Of a stretch of 64,000 nucleotides of DNA, positions 43,108 through 51,315 are shown piece after piece. The notes under the pieces were generated by a model. That model did no database searches, was not told the DNA's origin, and was given only the letters and a program-made list of their open reading frames with translations. How positions within the stretch are numbered: position 1 is the stretch's first letter; each line of letters starts with the position of its first letter. Origin of the DNA: Gluconacetobacter dulcium (GTDB lineage: Bacteria > Pseudomonadota > Alphaproteobacteria > Acetobacterales > Acetobacteraceae); assembly GCF_014174165.1 (NCBI RefSeq), contig NZ_JABEQN010000017.1, forward strand, positions 47,515 to 111,514, in the 5' to 3' direction. A program made the position numbers and the translations under genes.

Positions 43108-43535
43108 AACTAAACGACTTCTTCGTTCAACAGGCTGGCTTTACAAGCAGTCTCTGAATGGAAATGCTCGCCCAAAAGCCCCCGCGCGCATCTCTACACA
43201 CATTCCAAAAGATCGAAGGGCGGGCAACAAACCCCGTCCGCCCTCGACATCTCGTTTTTATCAATTACGGCTGCTTCCGCCTCATTTCGGTCATAAGTAG
43301 AGCTTTATTTGGTTTTCGGAAAGCGAACAGTCGGCAATAGTTCTCGTTATCAGCACCTTGGTAAGAACCTCTGGGCTCACGTCGAGGAGTGGCGCGCAGT
43401 CCGGTGCGTCATCGAGTCATGGTCCTTCAGCAGAAAACCCGGCAACCTGTACCAATCTTGCCAGCCCATTCCTTAGCTGAAAATGGCATATTTCCAGCAA
43501 CCAGAAGTTGCAATCAATCCGAAAATAGAAGGGTC
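43108..43535. other. Left flank of the AT-richer insert, no gene seen
   Basis: Base composition drops from GC-rich to roughly balanced here. No ORF has a ribosome site or recognisable domain; scraps of frames are short. This stretch is the likely junction of the imported dynamin segment, but no flanking direct repeat or integrase could be found. Confidence 0.5.
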
Positions 43536-43564
43536 TTGAACTAATTGTAACAAACTTTTATAGT
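43536..43564 (+). promoter_or_regulatory. Sigma-70-type promoter of the dynamin genes
   Basis: TTGAAC at 43536-43541 and TATAGT at 43559-43564 are separated by 17 bases, a near-consensus housekeeping promoter. Transcription would start near 43571, giving a short leader before the ATG at 43597. Confidence 0.6.
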
Positions 43565-43596
43565 CGGATGAATTCTTATTTAATTTGGCTCGGAAA

Positions 43597-45402
43597 ATGG
43601 ATGCAACTTCTCAAAAAGTCTTGGTGAAAGACCGGCGCCATTTTCTTGATGTCGTCGACAAGATGGTCAGGGTTGAGAACGGTTACGGGTTGGAGGCGCG
43701 CTTCTCCTCTCTGAATGCCATCAGTTCTACGTTGTATGAAGCCGTTGAACTGGTGAACGAAGAGGGGGCGAAACTTCCTCCCGTCCATCCGCTACGGGAG
43801 GCCAGGCAACATTGGAGCGCTTCGATCGGGGACACTACAACCAGACTGATCGAAGACCTGGCGTCACTTGGCAAGCGGTATGAATTCGCTGGAAAATGTG
43901 GCCAGGGGCGTATGGTCTGCGTGTTCGGCAAGGTTAAAGCTGGCAAATCATCGCTCGGCAACTTCGTCGCCTATGGTGTGCCCACACCGCAGGCGGAAGA
44001 TGTGAAGCGAGCAAATCCCAAACCAGCATTCTTCTACGAGGCTGGTGGCTCGCTCAACGAGGCCATGTCCTCGGAAAAGATGGACCGGCAACAAAGCTTT
44101 GGGATAGGCGTTGGTGAGACCACGTCCTCGATCCAGTATTTTTCTTTTCCCGGCTTCACATGGGTTGATACCCCAGGCATCCACTCCGTCAACAGTGAAA
44201 ACGGCAGGCTTGCATCCCAATACGTCGATACCGCGGATTTGGTCATCTACACCCTGACGTCGAGCAGCCCAGAACGCAGATCTGATATCGAAGAAATCGT
44301 CAGTTTGCTCGGGCGTGGAAAACCGCTCCTCATAGTCATAACTGCCTCAGACATCATTGAAGATGACGAGGGCTCGGATGGCGAGCTCATTCAGGCGACG
44401 ATTATGAAATCTCCCTCGGTGCAGGGTGAACAGCAGGAGAGAGTACGAAATCTCGTTCAAAAGGCAGTTGATGCGGCCGGGCTGAAAGATGCTGATTTCT
44501 CCATACTTTCTCTCTCAGCACGCTTTGCCTTTGAAGGAGCCTGCCCGGTCCAGGAACGGTGGACCAGCAGCGGAATGGAGGATTTCTTTTCCACACTGGT
44601 AGAGAGATTCAGAACCCAAAAGCTGGATTACAGATCCAGGGTGGCTCTAGCCGATCTCAGGACGTCCCTTCTCAAGTTGAGTGAGGACCTGAAAGTCTAT
44701 GAAGCAGCCAGCAGCAGGTTCGAAAAAGCCATTTTACAGAAGGAAGCTGAGGTCCGGGTAGAGTGTGGGGCTTTTGAAACAGACATAAAGAAATCGCTTC
44801 GCGATGTGACCAACAGCCTGGTGATCAAGAACTCGAAGGATCAGTTGAACCTGGCTCTGAAGAATGAGTTACGAGCCGCGTTCCTTGCTTCGCTCCAGGA
44901 GCGCGGCAAGAACCTCTTGGGTCGTTTCGGACGCGATCAGGGGATGCAGGCTTTCCGTGCGAAACTCAAAGAGCCTGACAGAATTCCTCGTTTCCGGGAA
45001 ATCACGGAAACCAGAATGCATAAGAGTGAACTGGGCAGCAATATCGCTGCCGCAGCCGGTACGGCCATTGGTGGTATCGCAGGAGCGGGGTGGCTGTCGC
45101 TCATCACTGCCCCGGTAGGCGGCTTTGTGGGGAAGATGGCTGGTTCACTTCTGGACGGCGAGAAAGAAGTCAAAGTCAGCCATGGCCCTAACATCGGAGA
45201 GGTGTTCAACAGTGCATATGCAGTGATCGAAGATTGGGCCAGAGAAAACCGGAAGCAGTTACAGACATCGTTAGAACAGTGGGTCCAGGAAGGAAACCAG
45301 ACGTCACTGTCTTTTTTCAACGAAGAGGTCCGCGGCATTGCAGCCAGCGTGAACCACAGTGCCAAGCGCATTGAAGAGGAACTGGCAAATGGGAATTCTT
45401 GA
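43597..45402 (+). CDS. Dynamin-like GTPase, first of a pair
   Basis: 601 residues. The GTPase domain has the P-loop GKVKAGKSS (111-119), a G2 Thr region around GVGETTSSIQYF (172-183), G3 DTPG (191-194) and a G4-like TASD (249-252) in place of NKxD. A helical stalk of over 200 residues follows (coiled-coil blocks such as RFEKAILQKEAEVRVECGAFETDIKKSL). A glycine-rich hydrophobic hairpin (about 481-517, IAAAAGTAIGGIAGAGWLSL and on) looks like the membrane-inserting paddle of bacterial dynamins. The ATG at 43597 is preferred over a TTG at 43585. The gene is AT-richer than its neighbours and overlaps the second GTPase gene, so the two probably form a hetero-oligomer on membranes. Confidence 0.85.
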   Translation: MDATSQKVLVKDRRHFLDVVDKMVRVENGYGLEARFSSLNAISSTLYEAVELVNEEGAKLPPVHPLREARQHWSASIGDTTTRLIEDLASLGKRYEFAGKCGQGRMVCVFGKVKAGKSSLGNFVAYGVPTPQAEDVKRANPKPAFFYEAGGSLNEAMSSEKMDRQQSFGIGVGETTSSIQYFSFPGFTWVDTPGIHSVNSENGRLASQYVDTADLVIYTLTSSSPERRSDIEEIVSLLGRGKPLLIVITASDIIEDDEGSDGELIQATIMKSPSVQGEQQERVRNLVQKAVDAAGLKDADFSILSLSARFAFEGACPVQERWTSSGMEDFFSTLVERFRTQKLDYRSRVALADLRTSLLKLSEDLKVYEAASSRFEKAILQKEAEVRVECGAFETDIKKSLRDVTNSLVIKNSKDQLNLALKNELRAAFLASLQERGKNLLGRFGRDQGMQAFRAKLKEPDRIPRFREITETRMHKSELGSNIAAAAGTAIGGIAGAGWLSLITAPVGGFVGKMAGSLLDGEKEVKVSHGPNIGEVFNSAYAVIEDWARENRKQLQTSLEQWVQEGNQTSLSFFNEEVRGIAASVNHSAKRIEEELANGNS

Positions 45403-47032
45403 TTTCAACGACATCCTCACCGCGTTTGACAAGGTCAGTCCAATTGTCAGCCGCTGGCTCGGCCCTGAAAAGGTTGACGACCTGGAAGCTAATCTGAAGC
45501 TTAAAGCCCAATCCGATCGCCCCCGGATCATGGTTTATGGAGTCTACAATGCAGGTAAAAGCACACTTTTGAACGCTCTGATGGGTGCCGAAAAGGCTTC
45601 GATGGCAGATCGGCCGGAAACGGCAGAGGTCAAAGGTTATGACTGGAAAGGCTACTCACTCCTCGATACACCGGGTATCGATGCCCCGATCGAACATGAA
45701 AAAGTCACTGAAGAGTCCCTGAACCAGAGCGACGTTGTCCTCTTCGTGGTTGCCGCAGGCGGAACCGCAGCAGAAAACGCTACCTGGGAAGCAATGATGG
45801 AGATTGTAGCCAGGAACCGGCGGGTGATGCTCGTTATTAATGACAAGCTCGGGCTGGATCCTGAGGGAACAGACTACCTGACAGTAGTTAATATTGCCAG
45901 GGAACACATGCAGATGGCCGCTGAAAAGGCAGGCATCGAAAACGTTCTCGAGCACGTCCCTGTGTGCGTCATAAATGCCCGGACAGCACTAAAAGGTCGC
46001 ATCGAGGGTAAGAACATGCTGATCCGGAGAAGTGGACTGGAACAGCTTGAAAACCGTTTGTACGCGTTCCTTGAAACCTGTGATTTCGCGACTGTGTGCC
46101 GCAGCGCAGCCAAAGATGTCATTGATGTCATTGATGCTGCCAGCACGGCACTCGAGAAGCAGGCGGGAACTGTCGAGAGTCAGAAAGTCGAGGAGTTGGA
46201 GCAAGGCGCTCGCAAGGGCAAGGAGCGGATCCGCACCTCAGCAACTTCGACCATTGATACGGTGGTCCTGGAGAAACAAAAACGCGTTGTCGCATTTTGC
46301 CGTGCGAAAGCTGACAATCCAGATTATCCCTACTCTGAGATTGAAGAAGTCACAGAGCAAATGAATGGGAAAATCCTGACATTTCTGGTGCGGGAAACGG
46401 AAGAGGTCTTCCGCGAGCTAAACCACAACTATATGCCATCCGAGAGTTACACGAAGAAAGACACTCAGTCTGGACGCATTGAGATGGATATAAAGCATGA
46501 TGCAACCCCGAGTGTTCTAGCTCAAGAGCTAGCCGAAATGTCGAGAAGTCTTGGCCAACAGATCCTGACAATCAGTGCCCAGGATATGTCTGGGGTAGCC
46601 GAGAATGTTCTAACCTTTGGAAAAGGCCTTTCGAAGACCTCAGATAGCACTATTCTGAAATCTCTGTTCAAAGGTGTGGGCGAGAAGAAGATCGCCGTTG
46701 CTGCCGAAAAAATTGGTAAAGCCGTTGGACCTGCTATTGCAATAGGGTCGGCTCTATACTCCGTCGGTCGCGCGATCCGACAAGATTACGCCCAGAGAAG
46801 AGAGAAAGAACGCAGGATGGTAGCGATCCAGGATGCTGCCGATGGGTATCTTTCATCCTTCAAGGATGCCGCAATGGAAATGGTTGGCGAATATATATCT
46901 GAGACATTCTCTGACCTGGATGGCCACCTGAAAAATAGCAAAGCTGAGATTCTTAATCAGAACCAGAGCTTGTCCGAAGACCGGACTATCCTGTCACGCG
47001 GGCAAACCGAACTCCAGAGGTTGTGCCCTTGA
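45389..47032 (+). CDS. Dynamin-like GTPase, second of a pair
   Basis: 547 residues; the ATG overlaps the end of the first gene by 14 bases with GAGGAA shortly upstream. GTPase motifs are P-loop GVYNAGKS (51-58), the G2 Thr in PETAEV (78), DTPG (93-96) and a G4-like VINDKLG (149-155). The middle and C-terminal parts are long helices (EKQAGTVESQKVEELEQGARKG and on) with a hydrophobic segment VGPAIAIGSALYSVGRAI before a charged tail. The protein is distinct from gene 1 and not a duplicate. Paired, overlapping dynamin genes are known in Campylobacter and in LeoA/LeoBC (Eleos)-type loci, which include an anti-phage system. Whether this pair is an Eleos relative cannot be settled by eye. Confidence 0.85.
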   Translation: MGILDFNDILTAFDKVSPIVSRWLGPEKVDDLEANLKLKAQSDRPRIMVYGVYNAGKSTLLNALMGAEKASMADRPETAEVKGYDWKGYSLLDTPGIDAPIEHEKVTEESLNQSDVVLFVVAAGGTAAENATWEAMMEIVARNRRVMLVINDKLGLDPEGTDYLTVVNIAREHMQMAAEKAGIENVLEHVPVCVINARTALKGRIEGKNMLIRRSGLEQLENRLYAFLETCDFATVCRSAAKDVIDVIDAASTALEKQAGTVESQKVEELEQGARKGKERIRTSATSTIDTVVLEKQKRVVAFCRAKADNPDYPYSEIEEVTEQMNGKILTFLVRETEEVFRELNHNYMPSESYTKKDTQSGRIEMDIKHDATPSVLAQELAEMSRSLGQQILTISAQDMSGVAENVLTFGKGLSKTSDSTILKSLFKGVGEKKIAVAAEKIGKAVGPAIAIGSALYSVGRAIRQDYAQRREKERRMVAIQDAADGYLSSFKDAAMEMVGEYISETFSDLDGHLKNSKAEILNQNQSLSEDRTILSRGQTELQRLCP

Positions 47033-47442
47033 GATGATAGTGCATCGGCAGTTATTTTGAAGTGAGCAGCAGCAACGTCTTTCTGCCTGTGGAGACGATA
47101 CGTCGGTACGGAACAGAAGTAAGAACCCTCGTCCCTTCAGGGTATCTTAGTGTCTGGCCGAGATCTTTCTATGAAATTTCAACCACTTGCAGGTATGGTA
47201 GATTTCACCGGACCTTGAAATCATTGAGTTTTATTCGTTGCAAACTTGGTGGACGGGGTACGTCCCGTTTATAAGGTTTTGAAATTGTTCAAAATGATCT
47301 CGACCGGACTCTTAGGGGATGCTGACGTCCGCTTATGCATTCTGTGTTTTCGAAGCCGACCTTCCGCTTCCCCCCCAAAGCTGCCGCCCCCGCATGCTTT
47401 CCACCCCAGCTATATCCCGGGCGGGTATGAACTCATCTGCCC
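47033..47442. other. Right flank of the AT-richer insert, no gene seen
   Basis: No gene is supported. A small hairpin at about 47253-47271 (ACGGG / CCCGT around a short loop) followed by TTAT may end the dynamin transcript. From about 47380 the composition returns to GC-rich where the dehydrogenase gene begins. Confidence 0.45.
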
Positions 47443-48945
47443 TTACGAACACGCTTTCGCAACCTCGCGCAACACAGCCCGCACATCTCCATCGCTCAGC
47501 CGCCGCAGCATATCGGCAATAGCCGCCACCTGCCCGTCATGATCCGGCAGAGGCGGCCCGAACACCTCCTCCATCGCCAGAAACGCTTCCGCCTGCGCCC
47601 GATGATCATCCCGCGCATCGGCGCAGATCTGCCGCAGCGCATCCGCCCGCGGGTCCGTCAGGCCGATTTCCAGCGCTTCCTGCTCATGCAGCGCAAACCA
47701 TCGGATCCAGCACGCAATCAGCAGCACCGCCCCCGTCACCGGCCGACCGGCTTCCAGATTCTCCCGCATCGGCGCAATCACCCGCGCGGCCATCTTGGCC
47801 GAGCCATTACGCCCGATCCGTTCCACATCATGCGCGATGCCCGGATTGCAGAAGCGCGTCATCAGCCCGGCGGCATAGGAATCCAGATCCTCCTCCGACA
47901 GCGCCACCCCGGCCGACTGCTCATGCCGCATGAAATGCGTGGCAATCGCCCCCAGCGCCGGATCGGTCGCCGCCTCGGCAACGGTCGGCAGGTCGGCCAG
48001 CCCCCCGGCATAGGCCAGGATCATGTGCGTGCCATTGAGCATCTGCAACTTCGCCCGCTCGAACACACCGACATCGCGCACGAAGCGCGTGCCCGGATGC
48101 GCCTCCCAGACCGGCCGCTCACCATCGAAAGCCTGGATGATCCACTGAAACCACGGTTCCGCCGAAACCGGGATCGCATCCTCCACGCCACCGAGAAGCC
48201 GCCGTGCATCCTCAACATCCGCCTCCTGAAAAGGCGGCGTGATCCGGTCGACCATCGTATTGGGAAAGACCACATGCGCGCCGATCCAGGCCGACAGCGC
48301 ATCGTCGCCGCGCAGCGCGGCATAATCCATCACCACCTGCCGCAGCGTATCGCCATTCTCGGCCACGTTGTCGCAACTCAGCACCACAGGCGGCACGCCG
48401 CCCCGCTGCCGCACCAGATCGAGCCCCGCCACGAGGATACCGGGCGCGGTATGGGGGAACGGGCGCGACAGATCCTCGCGAATGGCGTCGGATTCCGGGT
48501 CCAGCCGCCCTTCGGCGGTGATGTGATAGCCACTGGCCGTCACGGTCAGCGTCACGATCCTGATGAGCGGATCGGCAATCCGGCCGATCAACGCCCCCGG
48601 ATCGCCCCCGGCGAACACGGCTTCCGAGATCGCCGCCATCACGGACGCCACCGTGCCATCGGGCTCGCGGGTCAGCAATGTGTAGCAATTATCCTGCTGC
48701 CGGAGCTGATCGGTCAGCGTCGGCCGCCGCATCGTCGCCGACACGATGCCCCAGCGCAGTCCGTCGTCTCCGGCATGATGGATCGCCGCCTGGGTTGCCG
48801 CGACCTGATGCGCGCGATGAAAACTCCCGCATCCCAGATGCAAAATCCCGCTTTTCAACAAGGCCGGATCGAAACGCGGCCTGTAGACGACAGCGGGCAG
48901 ACTGGACAACGCGGAACGGCTCAATCGCAAAACATCAACCTCCAT
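47443..48945 (-). CDS. Mannitol-dehydrogenase-family oxidoreductase
   Basis: 500 residues of the polyol-specific long-chain dehydrogenase family (mannitol dehydrogenase, fructuronate reductase, arabinitol dehydrogenase). The N-terminal Rossmann domain opens ILHLGCGSFHRAHQV, the signature segment VFPNTMVDRITPP is present, and the C-terminal domain has KLQMLNGTHMILAYAGGL with the catalytic Lys, followed by FCNPGIAHDVERIGRNGSAKMAARV. It interconverts a sugar alcohol or aldonate with a ketose using NAD(P), a normal trait of acetic acid bacteria. The ATG at 48945 is preferred to one seven codons upstream. Next to it is the glycogen unit, divergent. Confidence 0.92.
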   Translation of the reverse strand: MEVDVLRLSRSALSSLPAVVYRPRFDPALLKSGILHLGCGSFHRAHQVAATQAAIHHAGDDGLRWGIVSATMRRPTLTDQLRQQDNCYTLLTREPDGTVASVMAAISEAVFAGGDPGALIGRIADPLIRIVTLTVTASGYHITAEGRLDPESDAIREDLSRPFPHTAPGILVAGLDLVRQRGGVPPVVLSCDNVAENGDTLRQVVMDYAALRGDDALSAWIGAHVVFPNTMVDRITPPFQEADVEDARRLLGGVEDAIPVSAEPWFQWIIQAFDGERPVWEAHPGTRFVRDVGVFERAKLQMLNGTHMILAYAGGLADLPTVAEAATDPALGAIATHFMRHEQSAGVALSEEDLDSYAAGLMTRFCNPGIAHDVERIGRNGSAKMAARVIAPMRENLEAGRPVTGAVLLIACWIRWFALHEQEALEIGLTDPRADALRQICADARDDHRAQAEAFLAMEEVFGPPLPDHDGQVAAIADMLRRLSDGDVRAVLREVAKACS

Positions 48946-49209
48946 CTTGATTGTTATCAATATCAATTAAACAGGAATTATAAGGAAATTTCAATGTTTT
49001 TCAAACATAAAAACAGAATCGATTTTTTTCCATAAATTAACACAATATTTCATGACATAAAATCTCACACCAAAATACTCCACCGCGCCGCCGCCCAAAA
49101 GCGCCGGCACCCGCAATGCCCGTCCTCGCCCCGCTCCAGCCAAAGCGGGATTTTCTCGCCTTCGCGCCACGATCCCGTTAGGCTACGCACACCCCCACCC
49201 GTGGCGAGC

Positions 49210-51291
49210 ATGGCCATGCCGAACGCGACGTTGCCGGTCAGCAGCAGTTTCACGGCGTCCGACGGCGCCTCCTTTCCGCCCGGCGCCTTCTGGTTGCCCG
49301 AGGAACAGGCGTTCAATTTCAGCCTCTTCTCACGCAACGCCACCGCCATCACCCTGCTGCTCTATCGCGCGGACGATCTCCTCACCCCGTGCCTGCGTGT
49401 GTGTTTTTGCCTGCCGCACAACAAGACGGGCGATATGTGGCACGCCCGCCTCCCCGCCGACCGGGTGGGCGACGCCTGTTATTACGGCTACTCCGTCGCC
49501 GGCCCGCACCGCCCGGAAGACGGGCTGCTGTTCGACGCCGAAAAACTGCTGCTCGACCCTTACGCACGCGGCGTCTTCTTCCCGCCCGACTTCGACCGCG
49601 ACGCCGCGTGCAAGCCGGGGCCGACCGCCGGGCGCGCGCCGCTGGGCGTCCTGCCGGAACGCACGGCCACCACGCCCCCGCCCTCCCGGCGCCCCCGACG
49701 CCACGATCACGATCTCGTCATTTACGAACTGCATGTCCGTGCCTTCACCCGCGACCCCTCATCCGGCGTGGACCCGGCACAACGCGGCAGCTACGCCGCG
49801 CTGACGGCCCGCATCCCCTACCTCAAGGCGCTCGGGGTCACGGCGGTGGAACTGATGCCGATCTTCCAGCGCGATCCGCTCCACGGGACGTTCTGGGGCT
49901 ACATGCCGCTCAATTTCTTCTCGCCCCACGCGGGCTACGCCTCCGATGGCACGGTCGCCACCTCCTGGCGCGAATTCCGCGCGATGGTCGCCGCCCTGCA
50001 CGAAGCCGAAATCGAAGTCTTTCTCGATGTCGTCTACAACCATACGGGCGAGGACCATGCCGGCGGTCCCGTCTGGTCCTATCGTGGCATCGACAATCCC
50101 AGCTATTATACGCGCGCACCCGGCCTTCCGTTCCGCCCCACCAACCGCAGCGGCTGCGGCAACGACCTGGATGTGGCAGCGCCCATGGTGCGACAGCTCA
50201 TTCTCTCCAGCGCCTGGTTCTGGATCGAGGAGATGGGCATCGACGGCCTGCGCTTCGATCTCGCCTCGATGTTCTCGGTCGACGAGACCGGGCACATCAA
50301 TCTCGCGGAACCGCCGATCATCACCGAACTCTCCACCGCCGCCCACATGCGCCAGACGCGACTGATCGCCGAGCCCTGGGTCGGTGACGGCTCGCTGATG
50401 CAACTGGGCCGCGCCTTTCCCGGCCGGACCTGGCGGCAATGGAACGCCCGCTTCCGCGACGATATCCGCCGCTTCCTGCGCGGCGATGACGGCTGCGTGC
50501 CGGCCCTGATGACCCGCCTCTACGGCAGCACCGACCTGTTCCCCGACGACCGCGCCCACGCCGCCCGCCCCTATCAGAGCATCAACTACATCGCCATCCA
50601 TGACGGGCTGACGCTGCGCGACCTGTTTTCCTACGACGATCCCGGCCAGATCGCCGCCAATTGCGGCCATCAGGGCATCGACGGCGCACCCGAGCCGGTG
50701 CAGGCGCTCCGCCGCCGCCAGACGCGCAACGCCTTCTGCCTGCTGATGCTGGCCAACGGCACGCCGATGTTCCAGGCCGGCGACGAATTCGGCCACAGCC
50801 GGGGCGGCGACCCCAACCCATACGACCGCGATGACGAAACCAACTGGCTCGACTGGCGCCAGACGGAAAACGAAAGCGCGCTCCTGCGTTTCGTCAGGAT
50901 GCTCATCGCCTTTCGCGCCGCCCACCCCTCCATCGCACGCAGCGTCGGCTGGCGCGACGACGTTTCATGGCACGGCGTCGACGGCGGCGAACCGGACCTG
51001 CGTCCCGTCTCGCGCAGCCTGGCTTTCTTCCTGCGGGGCGCCGCGATGGCGGATGACGATCTGTATGTCTTCATCAACGGCTGGGACGACACGCTGCATT
51101 TCGCCCTGCCCGAGGTGGCGCGTGGCGGCCCCACCCCATGGCGCAGCCTCGTCGATACCGCCGCCGCCCCACCCGCCGACATCCTCACCGCCGAAACGGC
51201 AACGCCGGTGAGCGACATGGCGCGCCTGCCCGCCCAGGCCCGGTCGATCCGCGTCCTGCTGCGCACGAGGCCAGACGCGACAATCCGATAA
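49210..51291 (+). CDS. glgX: Glycogen debranching enzyme (isoamylase type)
   Basis: About 693 residues of GH13 subfamily 11. An N-terminal CBM48-like domain (AFNFSLFSRNATAITLLLYRADD) precedes the barrel, with VVYNHTGE and the catalytic triad Asp350 (DGLRFDLAS), Glu388 (IAEPWVGDG) and Asp465 (IAIHDGLTL). It cleaves alpha-1,6 branches of limit dextrins left by the phosphorylase. Starts at 49201 (GTG), 49210 and 49216 are all possible; none has a good ribosome site. glgP follows after 24 bases, so both form a glycogen-degradation operon. Glycogen synthesis genes are not in the window. Confidence 0.93.
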   Translation: MAMPNATLPVSSSFTASDGASFPPGAFWLPEEQAFNFSLFSRNATAITLLLYRADDLLTPCLRVCFCLPHNKTGDMWHARLPADRVGDACYYGYSVAGPHRPEDGLLFDAEKLLLDPYARGVFFPPDFDRDAACKPGPTAGRAPLGVLPERTATTPPPSRRPRRHDHDLVIYELHVRAFTRDPSSGVDPAQRGSYAALTARIPYLKALGVTAVELMPIFQRDPLHGTFWGYMPLNFFSPHAGYASDGTVATSWREFRAMVAALHEAEIEVFLDVVYNHTGEDHAGGPVWSYRGIDNPSYYTRAPGLPFRPTNRSGCGNDLDVAAPMVRQLILSSAWFWIEEMGIDGLRFDLASMFSVDETGHINLAEPPIITELSTAAHMRQTRLIAEPWVGDGSLMQLGRAFPGRTWRQWNARFRDDIRRFLRGDDGCVPALMTRLYGSTDLFPDDRAHAARPYQSINYIAIHDGLTLRDLFSYDDPGQIAANCGHQGIDGAPEPVQALRRRQTRNAFCLLMLANGTPMFQAGDEFGHSRGGDPNPYDRDDETNWLDWRQTENESALLRFVRMLIAFRAAHPSIARSVGWRDDVSWHGVDGGEPDLRPVSRSLAFFLRGAAMADDDLYVFINGWDDTLHFALPEVARGGPTPWRSLVDTAAAPPADILTAETATPVSDMARLPAQARSIRVLLRTRPDATIR

Positions 51292-51315
51292 CATACACAA
51301 GGGAGACGACGTGAC

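Noticed and set aside
48951..48970. Imperfect palindrome before the mannitol-family dehydrogenase
   Set aside because: AT-rich TTGAT/ATCAA symmetry is weak and may be chance; no matching regulator nearby.
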